A stretch of DNA of 64,000 bases from Ferruginivarius sediminum (GTDB lineage Bacteria > Pseudomonadota > Alphaproteobacteria > Kiloniellales > Rhodovibrionaceae), in assembly GCF_003344765.1 (NCBI RefSeq), contig NZ_QPMH01000002.1:333484-397483 (forward strand). The letters run 5' to 3'. The notes under the pieces were generated by a model. The model was given only the letters and a program-made list of their open reading frames with translations, was not told where the DNA came from and searched no databases. How positions within the stretch are numbered: the stretch's first letter is position 1; every line of letters begins with the position of its first letter. Below are positions 8,489-18,085 of the stretch, one piece after another. A program made the position numbers and the translations under genes.

Positions 8489-11383
8489 CTACTCCGCCGC
8501 TTCGCGGTAAGCTTCGATCGGCGGACAGCTGCAGACCAGATGCCGGTCCCCGTAGACGTTGTCGACACGGGCGACCGGCGCCCAGTACTTGTCCTGCATC
8601 AGGTAGGCACTGGGATAGGCGGCCTCCTGGCGGCTGTAGGCGTGCGACCACGTATCCGCCGTCACCGCCGCCAGCGTGTGCGGGGCGTTGGTAAGGGGGT
8701 TGTCGTCCTGCGGCCATTCGCCTTCGGTGACCTTGCGGGCCTCGGCGCGGATTTGCAGCATGGCCTCGCAGAAGCGGTCGATCTCCGCCTTCGATTCCGA
8801 TTCGGTCGGCTCGATCATCAGGGTGCCTGGAACCGGGAACGACATCGTCGGCGCGTGGAAGCCGAAGTCGATCAGACGCTTGGCGATATCGTCGACGCTG
8901 ATGCCCGCATCGTCCTTCAGCGGCCGGGTGTCGACGATGCACTCGTGCGCCACCATGCCGTTCTTGCCGGTGTAGAGGATGTCGTAGTCGCGGTTCAGCC
9001 GCTTTGCCAGGTAGTTGGCGCTTAGCACCGCGACCTGCGTCGCCTTCTGCAGGCCTTCGACCCCCATCATGGTGATGTACATCCAGGAGATCGGCAGGAT
9101 GCCGGCCGAACCCCACGGGGCGGAGGAGACCGGGCCGATGGCGTGCTCGCCGCCGACATCCGGGCTCAACGGATGGCCGGGCAGGAAGGGCGCAAGATGC
9201 TCCGCCGCGCCCACCGGGCCGACGCCCGGACCGCCGCCGCCGTGGGGGATGCAGAACGTCTTGTGCAGATTCATGTGGCACACGTCCGCCCCGAAGCGGC
9301 CGGGGAAGGCAACGTCCAGCAGCGCGTTCAGATTGGCGCCGTCCATGTAGACCTGCCCGCCGGCGTCGTGGACGATCTCGCAGATCCGCCGGATCTCCTG
9401 CTCGAAGACGCCGTGCGTGGACGGGTAGGTGATCATCAGCCCCGCCAGTTCCTCGCGGTGGCGCTCGGTCTTGTCCTTCAGGTCCTCGACATCGACGTTG
9501 CCGTTCTCGTCGCACTCCACCAGCACGACATCGCAGCCGGCAAGCTTGGCGCTGGCGGGATTGGTGCCGTGCGCCGAGGTCGGGATCAGGACGATGTTGC
9601 GATGCGTCTCGCCGTTCTTGCGGTGATAGGCCCGGATCATCAGCAGGCCGGTGTACTCGCCCTGCGCGCCGGAGTTCGGCTGTAGCGAGACGGCATGGAA
9701 TCCCGTCAACCGCGCCAGCATCCGCTCAAGTTCGCGGGTGAGCTGGGCGTAACCCCGCGCCTGCTCGCGCGGGCAGAACGGGTGCATATTGGCGAACTCC
9801 GGCCAGGAGACCGGCATCATCTCGCTTGCCGCGTTCAGCTTCATGGTGCACGAGCCGAGCGCGATCATCGAGCGGTCGAGCGCGATGTCCTTCGCCTGCA
9901 GCCGCCGCAGGTAGCGCATCATCTCCGTCTCGGAGTGATACGAGTTGAACACCTCGTGGGTGAGGAAGCGGCTCTTCCGCCGCAGAGCCTGCGGCAGCCC
10001 GTCGCCGGCTGCGGAATCCAGCGCGTTGACACTGAGGTCGATATTGTCGGTGCCGGCGAAGGCCTGCCAGACGGCACGGATTTCCTCGGCGCCCACCGTT
10101 TCGTCCAGTGCAATGCCGATGCGTCCGCCGTCCATCCGGCGCAGGTTCAGGTCCTTGTTGAGCGCGCGCTGGTGTACCTCCTCGGCGACGTCGCCCGCCT
10201 CGACGGTCAGGGTGTCGAAGAAGTGCTTGTTGACGCGCTTGAAGCCCAGCTTTTCCAGCCCCGCCGCCAGGATTGCCGTCAGGCGGTGGACCCGCCGCGC
10301 GATGGTCGTCAGGCCGTCGGGCCCGTGCCAGCAGGCATAGAGCGCGGCCATGTTCGCCAGCAGCACCTGCGCCGTGCAGATGTTCGAGGTCGCCTTCTCG
10401 CGCCTGATATGCTGCTCGCGGGTTTGCAGCGCCATGCGCAGGGCCGGCTGCTCGTTCCTGTCGATGGAGACGCCGATGATCCGCCCCGGCACGGAGCGCT
10501 TGAACCGCTCGTGTGTGGCGAAGAACGCCGCGTGGGGACCGCCATAGCCAAGCGGCACGCCGAAGCGCTGCGAATTGCCGACGACAACGTCCGCGCCCCA
10601 TTCGCCCGGCGGCGTGAGCAGCGTCAGCGCGAGCAGGTCGCTGGCCACCGCCGCCATGCCGCCGTTGGCGTGCACCTTTTCGGTCAGCTTGCGGTAGTCC
10701 GCGATTTCGCCCGTGGTGCCGGGATATTGCAGCATGACGCCGAAGCACTCGGCATCGCCGAAGCCGCCGGCGTCGCCCACCTCGATCTCGATACCCAGGG
10801 GCTCCGCGCGGGTCCGCATGATCGCGATAGTCTGCGGATGCACCTCGTCGGAGACCAGGAAGCGCTCGCTCTTCGATTTGCCGACCCGGTGCAGCATGGT
10901 CATCGCCTCGGCCGCCGCCGTGCCCTCGTCGAGCAGGGAGGCGTTGGCCAACTCCATGCCGGTCAGATCCATCGTCATCTGCTGGAACGCCAGCAGCGTT
11001 TCCATGCGGCCCTGGCTGATCTCCGGCTGGTACGGCGTGTAGGCGGTGTACCAGCCGGGGTTCTCCAGCACGTTGCGCTGGATAACCGGCGGCACGATGG
11101 TGTTGTGGTAGCCCAGGCCGATCAGCGACGTCTTCACCTCGTTCTTGCGCGCGACGCCGCGCAGGTAGTCCAGCGCCTCGTGCTCGGTAAAGTCCGCGCC
11201 AAGCTCAAGACCGCTGGTGTCGCGGATGGATTCGGGCACGGCGCGCTCGATCAGCGCGTCCAGCGATGTGAGGCCCAACTCCTTCAGCATGGCGTCGATG
11301 TCTTCCTGGCCCGGCCCGATGTGACGGCGGACGAAGTCCGACCTGGATTCCAGGTCGCTCAACGACGGTCGTTTCTCGCTCAT
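8489..11383 (-). CDS. gcvP: Glycine dehydrogenase (decarboxylating), single-chain P-protein
   Basis: The P-protein decarboxylates glycine with pyridoxal phosphate and passes the aminomethyl group to the lipoyl arm of GcvH. The 964-residue protein is the full-length homodimeric form. The N-terminal half starts with the typical FVRRHIGPG segment. The C-terminal catalytic half contains the PLP lysine at about residue 708 in [16 protein letters not shown], and ends in the [16 protein letters not shown] tail (here [17 protein letters not shown]). It is the last gene of gcvT-gcvH-gcvP, about 90 bases after gcvH, and is followed by an intrinsic terminator. Confidence 0.98.
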   Translation of the reverse strand: MSEKRPSLSDLESRSDFVRRHIGPGQEDIDAMLKELGLTSLDALIERAVPESIRDTSGLELGADFTEHEALDYLRGVARKNEVKTSLIGLGYHNTIVPPVIQRNVLENPGWYTAYTPYQPEISQGRMETLLAFQQMTMDLTGMELANASLLDEGTAAAEAMTMLHRVGKSKSERFLVSDEVHPQTIAIMRTRAEPLGIEIEVGDAGGFGDAECFGVMLQYPGTTGEIADYRKLTEKVHANGGMAAVASDLLALTLLTPPGEWGADVVVGNSQRFGVPLGYGGPHAAFFATHERFKRSVPGRIIGVSIDRNEQPALRMALQTREQHIRREKATSNICTAQVLLANMAALYACWHGPDGLTTIARRVHRLTAILAAGLEKLGFKRVNKHFFDTLTVEAGDVAEEVHQRALNKDLNLRRMDGGRIGIALDETVGAEEIRAVWQAFAGTDNIDLSVNALDSAAGDGLPQALRRKSRFLTHEVFNSYHSETEMMRYLRRLQAKDIALDRSMIALGSCTMKLNAASEMMPVSWPEFANMHPFCPREQARGYAQLTRELERMLARLTGFHAVSLQPNSGAQGEYTGLLMIRAYHRKNGETHRNIVLIPTSAHGTNPASAKLAGCDVVLVECDENGNVDVEDLKDKTERHREELAGLMITYPSTHGVFEQEIRRICEIVHDAGGQVYMDGANLNALLDVAFPGRFGADVCHMNLHKTFCIPHGGGGPGVGPVGAAEHLAPFLPGHPLSPDVGGEHAIGPVSSAPWGSAGILPISWMYITMMGVEGLQKATQVAVLSANYLAKRLNRDYDILYTGKNGMVAHECIVDTRPLKDDAGISVDDIAKRLIDFGFHAPTMSFPVPGTLMIEPTESESKAEIDRFCEAMLQIRAEARKVTEGEWPQDDNPLTNAPHTLAAVTADTWSHAYSRQEAAYPSAYLMQDKYWAPVARVDNVYGDRHLVCSCPPIEAYREAAE

Positions 11384-11474
11384 TGCGGATAGTCCTCCGA
11401 TCCGGCGCGCCGTGGCGCGGTCGCGGCCGTCCCCTCGCCACGCCGCGTGGCGTGGGCGAAGGGACGCGCGTGCT

Positions 11475-11852
11475 TCAGCCCTCGGCTTCGACGTGTTTCT
11501 TGTAGGCGGCCTCGTCCATGAGTTTTTCGAGCTGGCCCTTGTCCTGGATCTTGATCTTGTAGATCCAGCCGCCGCCGAAGGGATCGCTGTTCACCTGCCC
11601 CGGCTCGTCGCCCAGGGCCTCGTTGGCCTCGACGACCTCGCCGGAAACCGGCGCGTAGATCTCGCTCGCGGCCTTGACCGACTCGACAGTGCCGGCCTCG
11701 TCGCCCTGGTTCAGCGTCTTGCCGACCTCGGGCGTCTCGACGAAGACGATGTCGCCCAGCTGCTCCTGTGCGTGGTCGGTGATGCCGACGGTGCCGGTGT
11801 CGCCTTCGACGCGGATCCATTCATGGTCTTCGGTGTAGCGGATATCGCTCAT
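11475..11852 (-). CDS. gcvH: Glycine cleavage system H protein
   Basis: GcvH is the small lipoylated shuttle protein of the glycine cleavage system. The 125-residue protein begins with [13 protein letters not shown] and contains the lipoylation site in [11 protein letters not shown], with the modified lysine at residue 60, followed by the conserved [12 protein letters not shown]. The ATG at 11852 gives the normal N-terminus. It sits 19 bases after gcvT. The 90-base gap before gcvP holds an imperfect GC-rich hairpin (about 11429-11465). Confidence 0.98.
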   Translation of the reverse strand: MSDIRYTEDHEWIRVEGDTGTVGITDHAQEQLGDIVFVETPEVGKTLNQGDEAGTVESVKAASEIYAPVSGEVVEANEALGDEPGQVNSDPFGGGWIYKIKIQDKGQLEKLMDEAAYKKHVEAEG

Positions 11853-11871
11853 GATCGCTGTCCCCTGTTCC

Positions 11872-13008
11872 TCAGCTTGTGGACTTGCTGCCGTGTTCGA
11901 CGAATGGCGGTTTGACGACGCGGCATGGCCGGGCTTTGCCCCGGACCATCGCGTGAACTTCGGTATCCGGCGCGGCATAGGCGGTCTCGACGTAGCCCAT
12001 CGCAATCGGCGCACCGACCGTCGGGCCATAGCCGCCGCTGGTAACGTTCCCGATGGCGCGGCCGTCTGCCGGGTCGACGAGCCCGGCGTCCTCGCGTACC
12101 GGTGCCTTGCCCTCCGGGCGCAGGCCGACGCGCTTGCGCGCCGGGCCGTCCTTCAGCTCGCGGAGGATGCGTTCGGCGCCGGGGAAGTCGCCGGTTTCCC
12201 GCCGGCGCTTGCCGATGGTCCAGGCAAGGCCGGCCTCGACCGGCGTCGTGGTCTCGTCCAGGTCGTGGCCGTAGAGGCACAGGCCGGCCTCCAGGCGCAG
12301 CGTGTCCCGCGCGCCCAGGCCGATCGGCTTCACCTCCGGCTGCGACAGCAGCTTGCGGCACAGGCCCTCCGCCTCTGTCGCGGGGACGGAGATCTCGAAG
12401 CCGTCCTCGCCGGTGTAGCCGGAGCGGCTGACGAGCGCGTCCACGCCGTCGATTCGCATCGCGGCACCCGACATGAAGGCCATCCCGGCGCAATCCGGGG
12501 CAAGGCGGCGCAGCACTTGCACGGCCTCGGGCCCCTGCAGCGCGAATAGCGCCCGGTCCGTCAGCGGCTCCAGCCCGGCGGTGCCGCCCAGCTTGTCGGC
12601 GATGGTGGCGAAATCGACGTCCTTCCGGGCCGCGTTGACGACCAGAAACAGGTCATCGCCGCCGTCGGCCGGACGGGTGACCATGAAGTCGTCGATGATG
12701 CCGCCCTCGGCGTTCAGCAGCAGTGTGTAGCGCAGGCGGCCGGGCTTCAGCGCCTGGATATCGCCGGGCACGAGGCATTCGATTGCCTTGTCCGCCGCCT
12801 GCGTGCCGGCGCGCAGGAACGCCTGCCCCATGTGCGAAACGTCGAACAGCCCGGCATGGGCGCGGGTGTGGTTGTGTTCCGTGACGATGCCGGAGGGATA
12901 CTGCACCGGCATCTCGTAGCCGGCGAAGGGCACCATTTTGGCCCCCAGCTCCACATGCAGCGCGTGGAGCGGCGTATGCTTCAGGTTGACGTCGGATGGA
13001 TCGGCCAT
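11872..13008 (-). CDS. gcvT: Glycine cleavage system T protein (aminomethyltransferase)
   Basis: GcvT releases ammonia from the aminomethyl-lipoyl arm and transfers the one-carbon unit to tetrahydrofolate. The 378-residue protein has the family N-terminus ([26 protein letters not shown]), the folate-site region [10 protein letters not shown], and the [12 protein letters not shown] motif. It is the first gene of the gcv operon and is preceded by a tandem glycine riboswitch, so its expression should rise with glycine. Confidence 0.98.
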   Translation of the reverse strand: MADPSDVNLKHTPLHALHVELGAKMVPFAGYEMPVQYPSGIVTEHNHTRAHAGLFDVSHMGQAFLRAGTQAADKAIECLVPGDIQALKPGRLRYTLLLNAEGGIIDDFMVTRPADGGDDLFLVVNAARKDVDFATIADKLGGTAGLEPLTDRALFALQGPEAVQVLRRLAPDCAGMAFMSGAAMRIDGVDALVSRSGYTGEDGFEISVPATEAEGLCRKLLSQPEVKPIGLGARDTLRLEAGLCLYGHDLDETTTPVEAGLAWTIGKRRRETGDFPGAERILRELKDGPARKRVGLRPEGKAPVREDAGLVDPADGRAIGNVTSGGYGPTVGAPIAMGYVETAYAAPDTEVHAMVRGKARPCRVVKPPFVEHGSKSTS

Positions 13009-13071
13009 GCTCCCAGATTCTCCCGTCGACGAGCGTGGCCCGCAGGATTGCGAGCCATCACCGCCCCCTCT

Positions 13072-13270
13072 GTCGACGGACCTGAGAGATTCACCCTGCG
13101 CGTCGCTGTTGCGCGGGGCTTACTCCTTCGGCGGGGCGGGCCGGGTTCCGGCGGCGCCCGCTCTCCAGAGAGCCCGGCCATTGCGGTCCTTTTGCCTGAG
13201 AGTTTCCGGGGCGGTTGCTCCTTCGGCGCCAACCCGCCCGCAAGGGTGGGTCAGTCTCTCCCGCAATAGC
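13072..13270 (-). promoter_or_regulatory. Tandem glycine riboswitch
   Basis: The 5' leader of gcvT on the minus strand contains two copies of the glycine aptamer core. The first (about 13268-13186) has a GGGAGAGAC start, GCGCCGAAGGAGCAA and AACTCTCAGGCAAAAGGACCG. The second (about 13180-13075) has CTCTCTGGAGAGCG, CGCCGAAGGAGTAAG and AATCTCTCAGGTCC. The paired aptamers with the GCCGAAGGAG and CTCTCAGG signatures define the gcvT-type riboswitch, which binds glycine and activates the downstream operon. Confidence 0.95.
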
Positions 13271-13307
13271 CTGATGGGCATATTCGGCGTCGTGTTATGT
13301 CGCGGAC

Positions 13308-13335
13308 AGGTTAAACCCCAGTCGCGGATTGTCAA
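13308..13335 (-). promoter_or_regulatory. Likely sigma-70 promoter of the gcv operon
   Basis: On the minus strand a perfect TTGACA -35 (13335-13330) is followed after 16 bases by TAACCT (13313-13308) as a -10. Transcription would begin near 13300, about 30 bases before the first riboswitch aptamer, which is the expected arrangement. Confidence 0.55.
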
Positions 13336-13417
13336 CAGCAACCCGGAAGGGTGGGCGCCGCCCACCCCTCCGCGGTCGCTGGATTTCGTGTCCAAGTGAC
13401 GTGGCGGGGGTGGCCGT

Positions 13418-14002
13418 CTACCAGTAGCGCACCGGCCCCGTGTCGACGTGGACGAAGCCCGAATTCGGGTAGTACCCGACGCCGCCGCGCTTCAAACGTG
13501 CGGCGTTGGTGTGAAGCCGCTTCAAGCCGCAGTCCGGCAAGGCGATGTCGATGGCCATGCCGCGAAGGTGATAGCTCTTGCGGGCCACGCCGCCGTTGCT
13601 GGCCTTGACCAGCATGGCGTTCGTCTCCGGCGAGCGGTAGCCGGAGATCACCTGGAACGGCGCGTCGCTGCCGACCCGTTGTGCCAGATCGTGCAGCAGG
13701 TCGAACAACTCACGGTCGATGCGCTTCACGTCGCCCGTGCGCCAGTCGCGCAGGATGTGGTCGATATCCAGGCAGGCCGAGCGGCGATAGCTGCCTCTCT
13801 TCCAGAACGTCGTCTCCAGGCGTTCCCCGGTATGCAGGTTGTGGAAGCTGAGCTTGCGCTCGGCCGGGCGCGGCGCGGGGAAGTGCGCGAGGGCCGGCGC
13901 GCTTAGAAGGCTGAGGCCGGCGGCGCCGGCGAAAGTGAGCACGTTGCGACGAGTCGGGTGACGATGGTCGGTCTCGCGATCGGCCACGCGACATTCTCCC
14001 AA
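13418..14002 (-). CDS. DUF882 / peptidase M15-like exported murein peptidase
   Basis: A 194-residue member of the DUF882 (YcbK/MepK-like) family. The N-terminus has a twin-arginine-type signal (TRRNVLTFAGAAGLSLLSA) with a predicted cleavage near PALA. The mature domain has the M15-like motifs FQVISGYRSPETN, KSYHLRGMAIDIAL and GGVGYYPNSGFVHVDTG, which supply the zinc ligands and active site of murein endopeptidases. An in-frame GTG at 13987 is an alternative start. It lies just downstream of an L,D-transpeptidase gene on the same strand, consistent with a joint role in peptidoglycan remodelling. Confidence 0.9.
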   Translation of the reverse strand: MGECRVADRETDHRHPTRRNVLTFAGAAGLSLLSAPALAHFPAPRPAERKLSFHNLHTGERLETTFWKRGSYRRSACLDIDHILRDWRTGDVKRIDRELFDLLHDLAQRVGSDAPFQVISGYRSPETNAMLVKASNGGVARKSYHLRGMAIDIALPDCGLKRLHTNAARLKRGGVGYYPNSGFVHVDTGPVRYW

Positions 14003-14085
14003 GTCTGTTTACCCCAGTCGGAAAAGGCTATGTCCCCTGAAAGGCGAAGACGAATTTCCACCTTCAGTCATGTGATATTGACATA

Positions 14086-15771
14086 TCACTTGGCCGATTG
14101 CGAGGCTGTTTCCCTCACCGAAGTCTGTGACAACTCCAGGGCAGATAATGCCTGGTCCACCAGTTCGTCGCGGCCATAGACGTCGTCGCGGAAGTGGATC
14201 GTACCGCCCTCGCCGATCCAGGCGGTCGCGTAGATCAGGTGAATCGGCAGCGAATGCTTCAGCGGCACACGGGTCGTCTTGCCGGATTTTAGGACGGCCT
14301 GCACGCGCGCCCGGTCCCATTCCGCCTGTCCGGCAAGCAGGTGGTCCAAAAGCTCCATCGGCTTGTCCACCCGGATGCAGCCGGAGGAGAAGGTGCGCTG
14401 GGCCTGCAGGAACAAGTCACGCTGCGGCGTGTCGTGCAGGTAAACGTGAAAGCGGTTCGGGAACATGAACTTGACCCGGCCCAACGGATTTTTCGGGCCG
14501 GGCGCCTGCACGAAGCGGTAGGGAATGCGCCTTGGGTCGAGCGCCGCCCAATCGACCTTCGTGGGATCGACACGGGGAGCCTCGGCCGACCAGCCGGCAT
14601 AGACCTGCATGTTGTGCTCGGCGAGGTAGCCGACGTCCTGTCGGACCTTGGGCAGTACGTCCTTCCTCATGATCGTCGGCGGAACCGTCCAGGTGGGGTT
14701 CAGCTCGACATAGGTGATCCGGTCGGAAAAGACCGGCGTCTTTCGGTAGGGGCGGCCGACGACGGCGCGCATGTACAGGCTGGTGGCGCCGCTTTCCACC
14801 AGCTCGACCTCGAAGCCGGCAAGGTTCACCAGGACGTAGCGTTCGCCCAGGTCGTCCGGCATCCATCGCCAGCGCTCCATGTTGATCTCGATTTGGCGGA
14901 TGCGCGTCTCGACCGGGATTTCAAGCTGTGCGCGTGTGCGTGGGCCGACCACACCGTCGGACTTCAGTCCGTGCCTCGCCTGATAGCGCTCCACGGCCTG
15001 CTTCAGCGCGAGGCCGAAGAATTCCGGGTCGCTGCTCGTGACCGTCAGATCGCCGGTGGCCTGGAGGTGTCGGCGCAGCGTGGCGACCTCCCGCCCCCTC
15101 ATCCCCGACTCAAGCCAGCGGCCGTCGCTCACCCGTGGCCAGCCGTCGGCAGCGGCAATGCGGCGATAGGTCGTCAGCGCGCGGCGCAGGCGATGGTACC
15201 CTGGATTGGCCGGCGCCAGGTCCTTCAGATAACCTGCCGGATCGTCCGCGTTCGCCGCGCCACGCAGGATGCGCGAGATGTCCTGGCTCGGCGGCTGCGC
15301 GGCGAGGTCGGGGGCCACCATTTCCGGCCGCAGACGGCCATGGCGAAGATCGCTGGCATAGATGAGCAGCGTGTGACTGAGCAGCAGTTCCAGCCGCGCG
15401 AGTTCCCGTGGCGTGCGTGTGTCGATCAACCGGGCGATCCGGCCGGGCGCATAGGCTTGGGAGCGAAGCCCTTCGGCTTCCGCGTTGCGCAGGACGCTCA
15501 GCAGGACGCCGCTTTTGGGCAGGGCGCCGTCTTCCCCGACCCATAACGGTGCATGATCGCGCTCGGCGTAGAAGCGGGAGAGGGCGGCGCCGCGCTCACC
15601 GTCGTCCTGGGACCACACCATATCCCCGTTGCCGGCAAGGCCGGCTTCGATGCGGCTTTCGATCAGGTCGCGAAGCTCGCTCGCGAAAGCCTGGGGCGAG
15701 GCAATCGCTAGAAGGATGCCCGCGAACGTCACGCGAAGAACATTGCCAAGTTGGCGGCGCCATGCCCACAT
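14086..15771 (-). CDS. L,D-transpeptidase, YcbB/LdtD type
   Basis: A 561-residue exported enzyme that should form 3-3 crosslinks in peptidoglycan. Order of parts: N-terminal signal segment (about residues 12-30), a helical scaffold domain, a peptidoglycan-binding domain (ALKQAVERYQARHGLKSDG and GVVGPRTRAQL), and a C-terminal YkuD domain. The catalytic cysteine is at about residue 465 in FSSGCIRVDKP, with the upstream HDTPQRDLF motif. The size and domain order match LdtD-like enzymes rather than the short lipoprotein-linking ones. It is divergent from a second L,D-transpeptidase gene, 79 bases away. Confidence 0.94.
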   Translation of the reverse strand: MWAWRRQLGNVLRVTFAGILLAIASPQAFASELRDLIESRIEAGLAGNGDMVWSQDDGERGAALSRFYAERDHAPLWVGEDGALPKSGVLLSVLRNAEAEGLRSQAYAPGRIARLIDTRTPRELARLELLLSHTLLIYASDLRHGRLRPEMVAPDLAAQPPSQDISRILRGAANADDPAGYLKDLAPANPGYHRLRRALTTYRRIAAADGWPRVSDGRWLESGMRGREVATLRRHLQATGDLTVTSSDPEFFGLALKQAVERYQARHGLKSDGVVGPRTRAQLEIPVETRIRQIEINMERWRWMPDDLGERYVLVNLAGFEVELVESGATSLYMRAVVGRPYRKTPVFSDRITYVELNPTWTVPPTIMRKDVLPKVRQDVGYLAEHNMQVYAGWSAEAPRVDPTKVDWAALDPRRIPYRFVQAPGPKNPLGRVKFMFPNRFHVYLHDTPQRDLFLQAQRTFSSGCIRVDKPMELLDHLLAGQAEWDRARVQAVLKSGKTTRVPLKHSLPIHLIYATAWIGEGGTIHFRDDVYGRDELVDQALSALELSQTSVRETASQSAK

Positions 15772-15850
15772 TTACCGAGGCTCCATCAATTTCCGGGGCC
15801 ACAAGCCGAACGCTGCGGAAACTGGAACGAACATAGCGGACAACGTTGAC

Positions 15851-16795
15851 ATGCCAATTGCCTTTAAGGGTTTTCGCATCCTTGCGGCCGCATTCATCGG
15901 TATGCTCCAGCTTGCCGCCTGTGCCTCGGCCGAGCCGCCGAAGGATCCGCCGGCGGAGGAGTCATCGGCGGAGGCGCTCGGAATCGTCGGCGGGATGGCC
16001 AGCACGACGACCGCGTACGAAGACACGCTGCTGGATGTCGCTTACCGTCATGGCGTGGGTTTCGTGGAACTGGTCGCCGCGAACCCCGGCGTGGACCCCT
16101 GGCTGCCTGGCGAGGGGACGCGCGTGGTGTTGCCCAAGCAGCATATCCTGCCCGACGCACCACAGGAGGGCATCGTCGTCAATCTGGCGGAGATGCGCAT
16201 CTACTATTATCCGCCGGACGGCGCTGCGGTGCAAACCTATCCCGTCGGCATCGGGCGTTCCGGGAAATCGACACCGCTTGGTCTCACCAAGGTGGCGTCC
16301 AAGCGCAAGGATCCGATCTGGTACCCGACCGAGGCGACGCGGAAGGACAACCCCGAGCTGCCGAAAGTCGTGCCGGCCGGACCGGAGAACCCGCTTGGCG
16401 CCCATGCGCTCGATCTGGGCTGGCCCGCTTACCTGATCCACGGGACGAACAATGTCTGGGGCATCGGCCGTCGAGTCAGCCGTGGCTGCATCCGGATGTA
16501 TCCAGAGGATATCGAGAGATTGTTCGCCCAGGTGAAGCCCGGCACGCCAACCAACGTTGTCGACCAGCCGATCAAGTTTGCCTGGATGGACGGGGCGCTC
16601 TATATGGAAGCGCACACGACCCAGGCTCAGGCGGAACAACTGGAGGAATCGGGCAGTTTCGAGCCCGACGAGGACCTGCAGCTGGCGCGCCTCGTGGGGC
16701 GCGCGCTTGGCGGCCGTCTGGTACCGCTCGACTGGCAACTGATCGAGAAAACGGCGGCGGAGCGCCGCGGTGTACCCGTGAAAGTCAGCGAGTAG
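15851..16795 (+). CDS. Lipoprotein L,D-transpeptidase, ErfK/YbiS type
   Basis: A 314-residue YkuD-family enzyme. The ATG at 15851 gives a lipoprotein signal with lipobox LAAC (Cys24), so it is probably anchored in a membrane facing the periplasm. Residues 45-100 look LysM-like (YEDTLLDVAYRHGVGFVELVAANPGVDPWLPG). The catalytic domain has IHGTNNVWGIGRRVSRGCIRMYPED with the nucleophile at Cys213. The N-terminal LysM-like domain plus YkuD is the layout of YbiS, YcfS and ErfK, which link outer-membrane lipoproteins to peptidoglycan. It is convergent with a gene for an OprI/Lpp-like lipoprotein, a plausible substrate. Confidence 0.93.
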   Translation: MPIAFKGFRILAAAFIGMLQLAACASAEPPKDPPAEESSAEALGIVGGMASTTTAYEDTLLDVAYRHGVGFVELVAANPGVDPWLPGEGTRVVLPKQHILPDAPQEGIVVNLAEMRIYYYPPDGAAVQTYPVGIGRSGKSTPLGLTKVASKRKDPIWYPTEATRKDNPELPKVVPAGPENPLGAHALDLGWPAYLIHGTNNVWGIGRRVSRGCIRMYPEDIERLFAQVKPGTPTNVVDQPIKFAWMDGALYMEAHTTQAQAEQLEESGSFEPDEDLQLARLVGRALGGRLVPLDWQLIEKTAAERRGVPVKVSE

Positions 16796-16829
16796 CCGGC
16801 GCTCCGCCCCGAATGCCGCCGACGCAGGC

Positions 16830-17132
16830 TTACTTCTGCATCGACTTCTCGAACATGCGCGAGGACCGCTCCTCCGCCGCGCGGGCATCGGCCGCGGCCT
16901 GCTCAGCCGCGCGCTCGGACGCCGCCGCGCTGTCCTGCGCGGCCTCGGCCGCTTCGCGCGCGGCCCTGGCGTCGGCGGCGGCCTGCATGGCTTCGTCCTT
17001 CGCCTCCTGAGACGTTGCACGAATCTCTGCGAGGGTCGCCCTGTCCTCCGCGCTGAGCTGCGAGCAGCCCGCGATCAGCAGGGCGGGCAGGGCGATCACA
17101 CCGAACTTCTTGAAACTGTTGGTCACTTTCAT
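16830..17132 (-). CDS. OprI/Lpp-like murein lipoprotein
   Basis: A 100-residue lipoprotein precursor with lipobox IAGC (Cys23). The mature 78 residues form one alanine-rich, heptad-like helix, and the protein ends in RMFEKSMQK. Both the composition and this C-terminal end resemble Pseudomonas OprI and, more distantly, Braun lipoprotein, whose terminal lysine is linked to peptidoglycan by L,D-transpeptidases. The start at 17132 has a GAGGGGATGGA ribosome site upstream. The neighbouring lipoprotein L,D-transpeptidase supports the assignment. Because low-complexity alanine-rich helices can look alike, the family call rests mainly on the lipobox, size, terminal lysine and context. Confidence 0.78.
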   Translation of the reverse strand: MKVTNSFKKFGVIALPALLIAGCSQLSAEDRATLAEIRATSQEAKDEAMQAAADARAAREAAEAAQDSAAASERAAEQAAADARAAEERSSRMFEKSMQK

Positions 17133-17285
17133 TCCATCCCCTCTCGTTTCTCTACGGCATGCGCGCGACATGCCACAGCAATGATGGCCGACGGCAGTTA
17201 TCGCGCCATGAATTGAACGATCTGACAAGTGCTGTGGTTCGAGAGGTCTTGGATGAACACAGGATCGCCACGCCCTATGTCCAAG

Positions 17286-17831
17286 TCAAACAGGGTTTCG
17301 GCGGTTATATTTCAACTGTTCCTTGTTCAATGCAAAGCCGACGTAGACGCGGTAGCTTGCGCCTGTCTCGCCTTCCTTCAACGGGATGGTCGGCGACACC
17401 GTTTGAACGAAGCGGCCGCGGGTCTGGTTGCCCTCCAGCGAAAAGGTGACGGGGAACTCCTCTCGCGCCACGATATTGCGCTGATTGTCGGCAATGGCGA
17501 CGAAGTAGGTGAACTCCGCCGTCCCTTCCTTGCTGGCGGGGCCTTTCTCGGCCGTGAAGGCGATTTGCAGCTCGGCCTCCACGACCTGATTGCCGTCGTC
17601 TTCATCGTATTCGCAGGCCAGCGCAGCCCCGTCGATCCGCGTCTCGAAGCGGACGTCCGTCAGGTCGCGTCCGCTTCCGCTGAACGCGACGATCCGCGCC
17701 GCGTCGCGCAGCGATACGACCTCGGGACAGGGTGGGGCCGGGCCGTCGTCGCTGGAGCATGCAGCCAGCGCGAGCGTGAGCGTCGCGGCGAGAATGCCGC
17801 CCCGGCGAGACGTCCGATACGATGAAGCCAT
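17286..17831 (-). CDS. Lipoprotein of unknown function
   Basis: A 181-residue protein with a clear lipoprotein signal: positively charged start (MASSYRTSRRGG), hydrophobic core and lipobox LAAC. The mature part contains two further cysteines (in PPCPEVVSL and ALACEYDED) and a predicted beta-rich fold with no motif I recognise. The ATG at 17831 was chosen for the signal; the frame is open further upstream but overlaps the CDGSH gene. It lies 14 bases after that gene, so the two are probably co-transcribed. Confidence 0.75.
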   Translation of the reverse strand: MASSYRTSRRGGILAATLTLALAACSSDDGPAPPCPEVVSLRDAARIVAFSGSGRDLTDVRFETRIDGAALACEYDEDDGNQVVEAELQIAFTAEKGPASKEGTAEFTYFVAIADNQRNIVAREEFPVTFSLEGNQTRGRFVQTVSPTIPLKEGETGASYRVYVGFALNKEQLKYNRRNPV

Positions 17832-17845
17832 TGGGGGAGCTGCCG

Positions 17846-18085
17846 TTATATCTTGCTGTGGGTGCCGTCGCAGAAGGGCTGCTTGCCCGTCTGCTTGCAG
17901 CCGCAGAGGTAGACGTCCTTGTCCTTGTCGGCCTTGAAGGTGATCGGGGAGAGGCCGACCTCCTTGTGCGAGCCGTCGCAGAACGGTTGTTTCTTGCTGC
18001 GCCCGCAAGCGCACCAAGCGTAGGTGCGGCCGGCTTCGACCGAAACCTTGTAAGGCGCTTTCTGTGCGACGATGGGTTCGCTCAT
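17846..18085 (-). CDS. Double CDGSH iron-sulfur domain protein
   Basis: A 79-residue protein with two CDGSH-type iron-sulfur motifs: C25, C27, C36, H40 (CACGRSKKQPFCDGSH) and C61, C63, C72, H76 (CGCKQTGKQPFCDGTH). Each set of three cysteines and one histidine binds a [2Fe-2S] cluster in this family. It has no membrane segment, unlike mitochondrial mitoNEET, and resembles the small bacterial tandem type. Its function is unproven; redox or iron-sulfur handling is likely. Confidence 0.92.
   Translation of the reverse strand: MSEPIVAQKAPYKVSVEAGRTYAWCACGRSKKQPFCDGSHKEVGLSPITFKADKDKDVYLCGCKQTGKQPFCDGTHSKI

Noticed and set aside
9695..11392. A 565-codon open frame on the plus strand, antisense to gcvP.
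   Set aside because: It mirrors a full, highly conserved gcvP and its Arg/His/Gly-rich translation has no family features; such frames are common opposite high-GC genes.
14341..15546. A 401-codon plus-strand frame antisense to the large L,D-transpeptidase gene.
   Set aside because: Opposite a complete, motif-bearing gene and with no recognisable domains.
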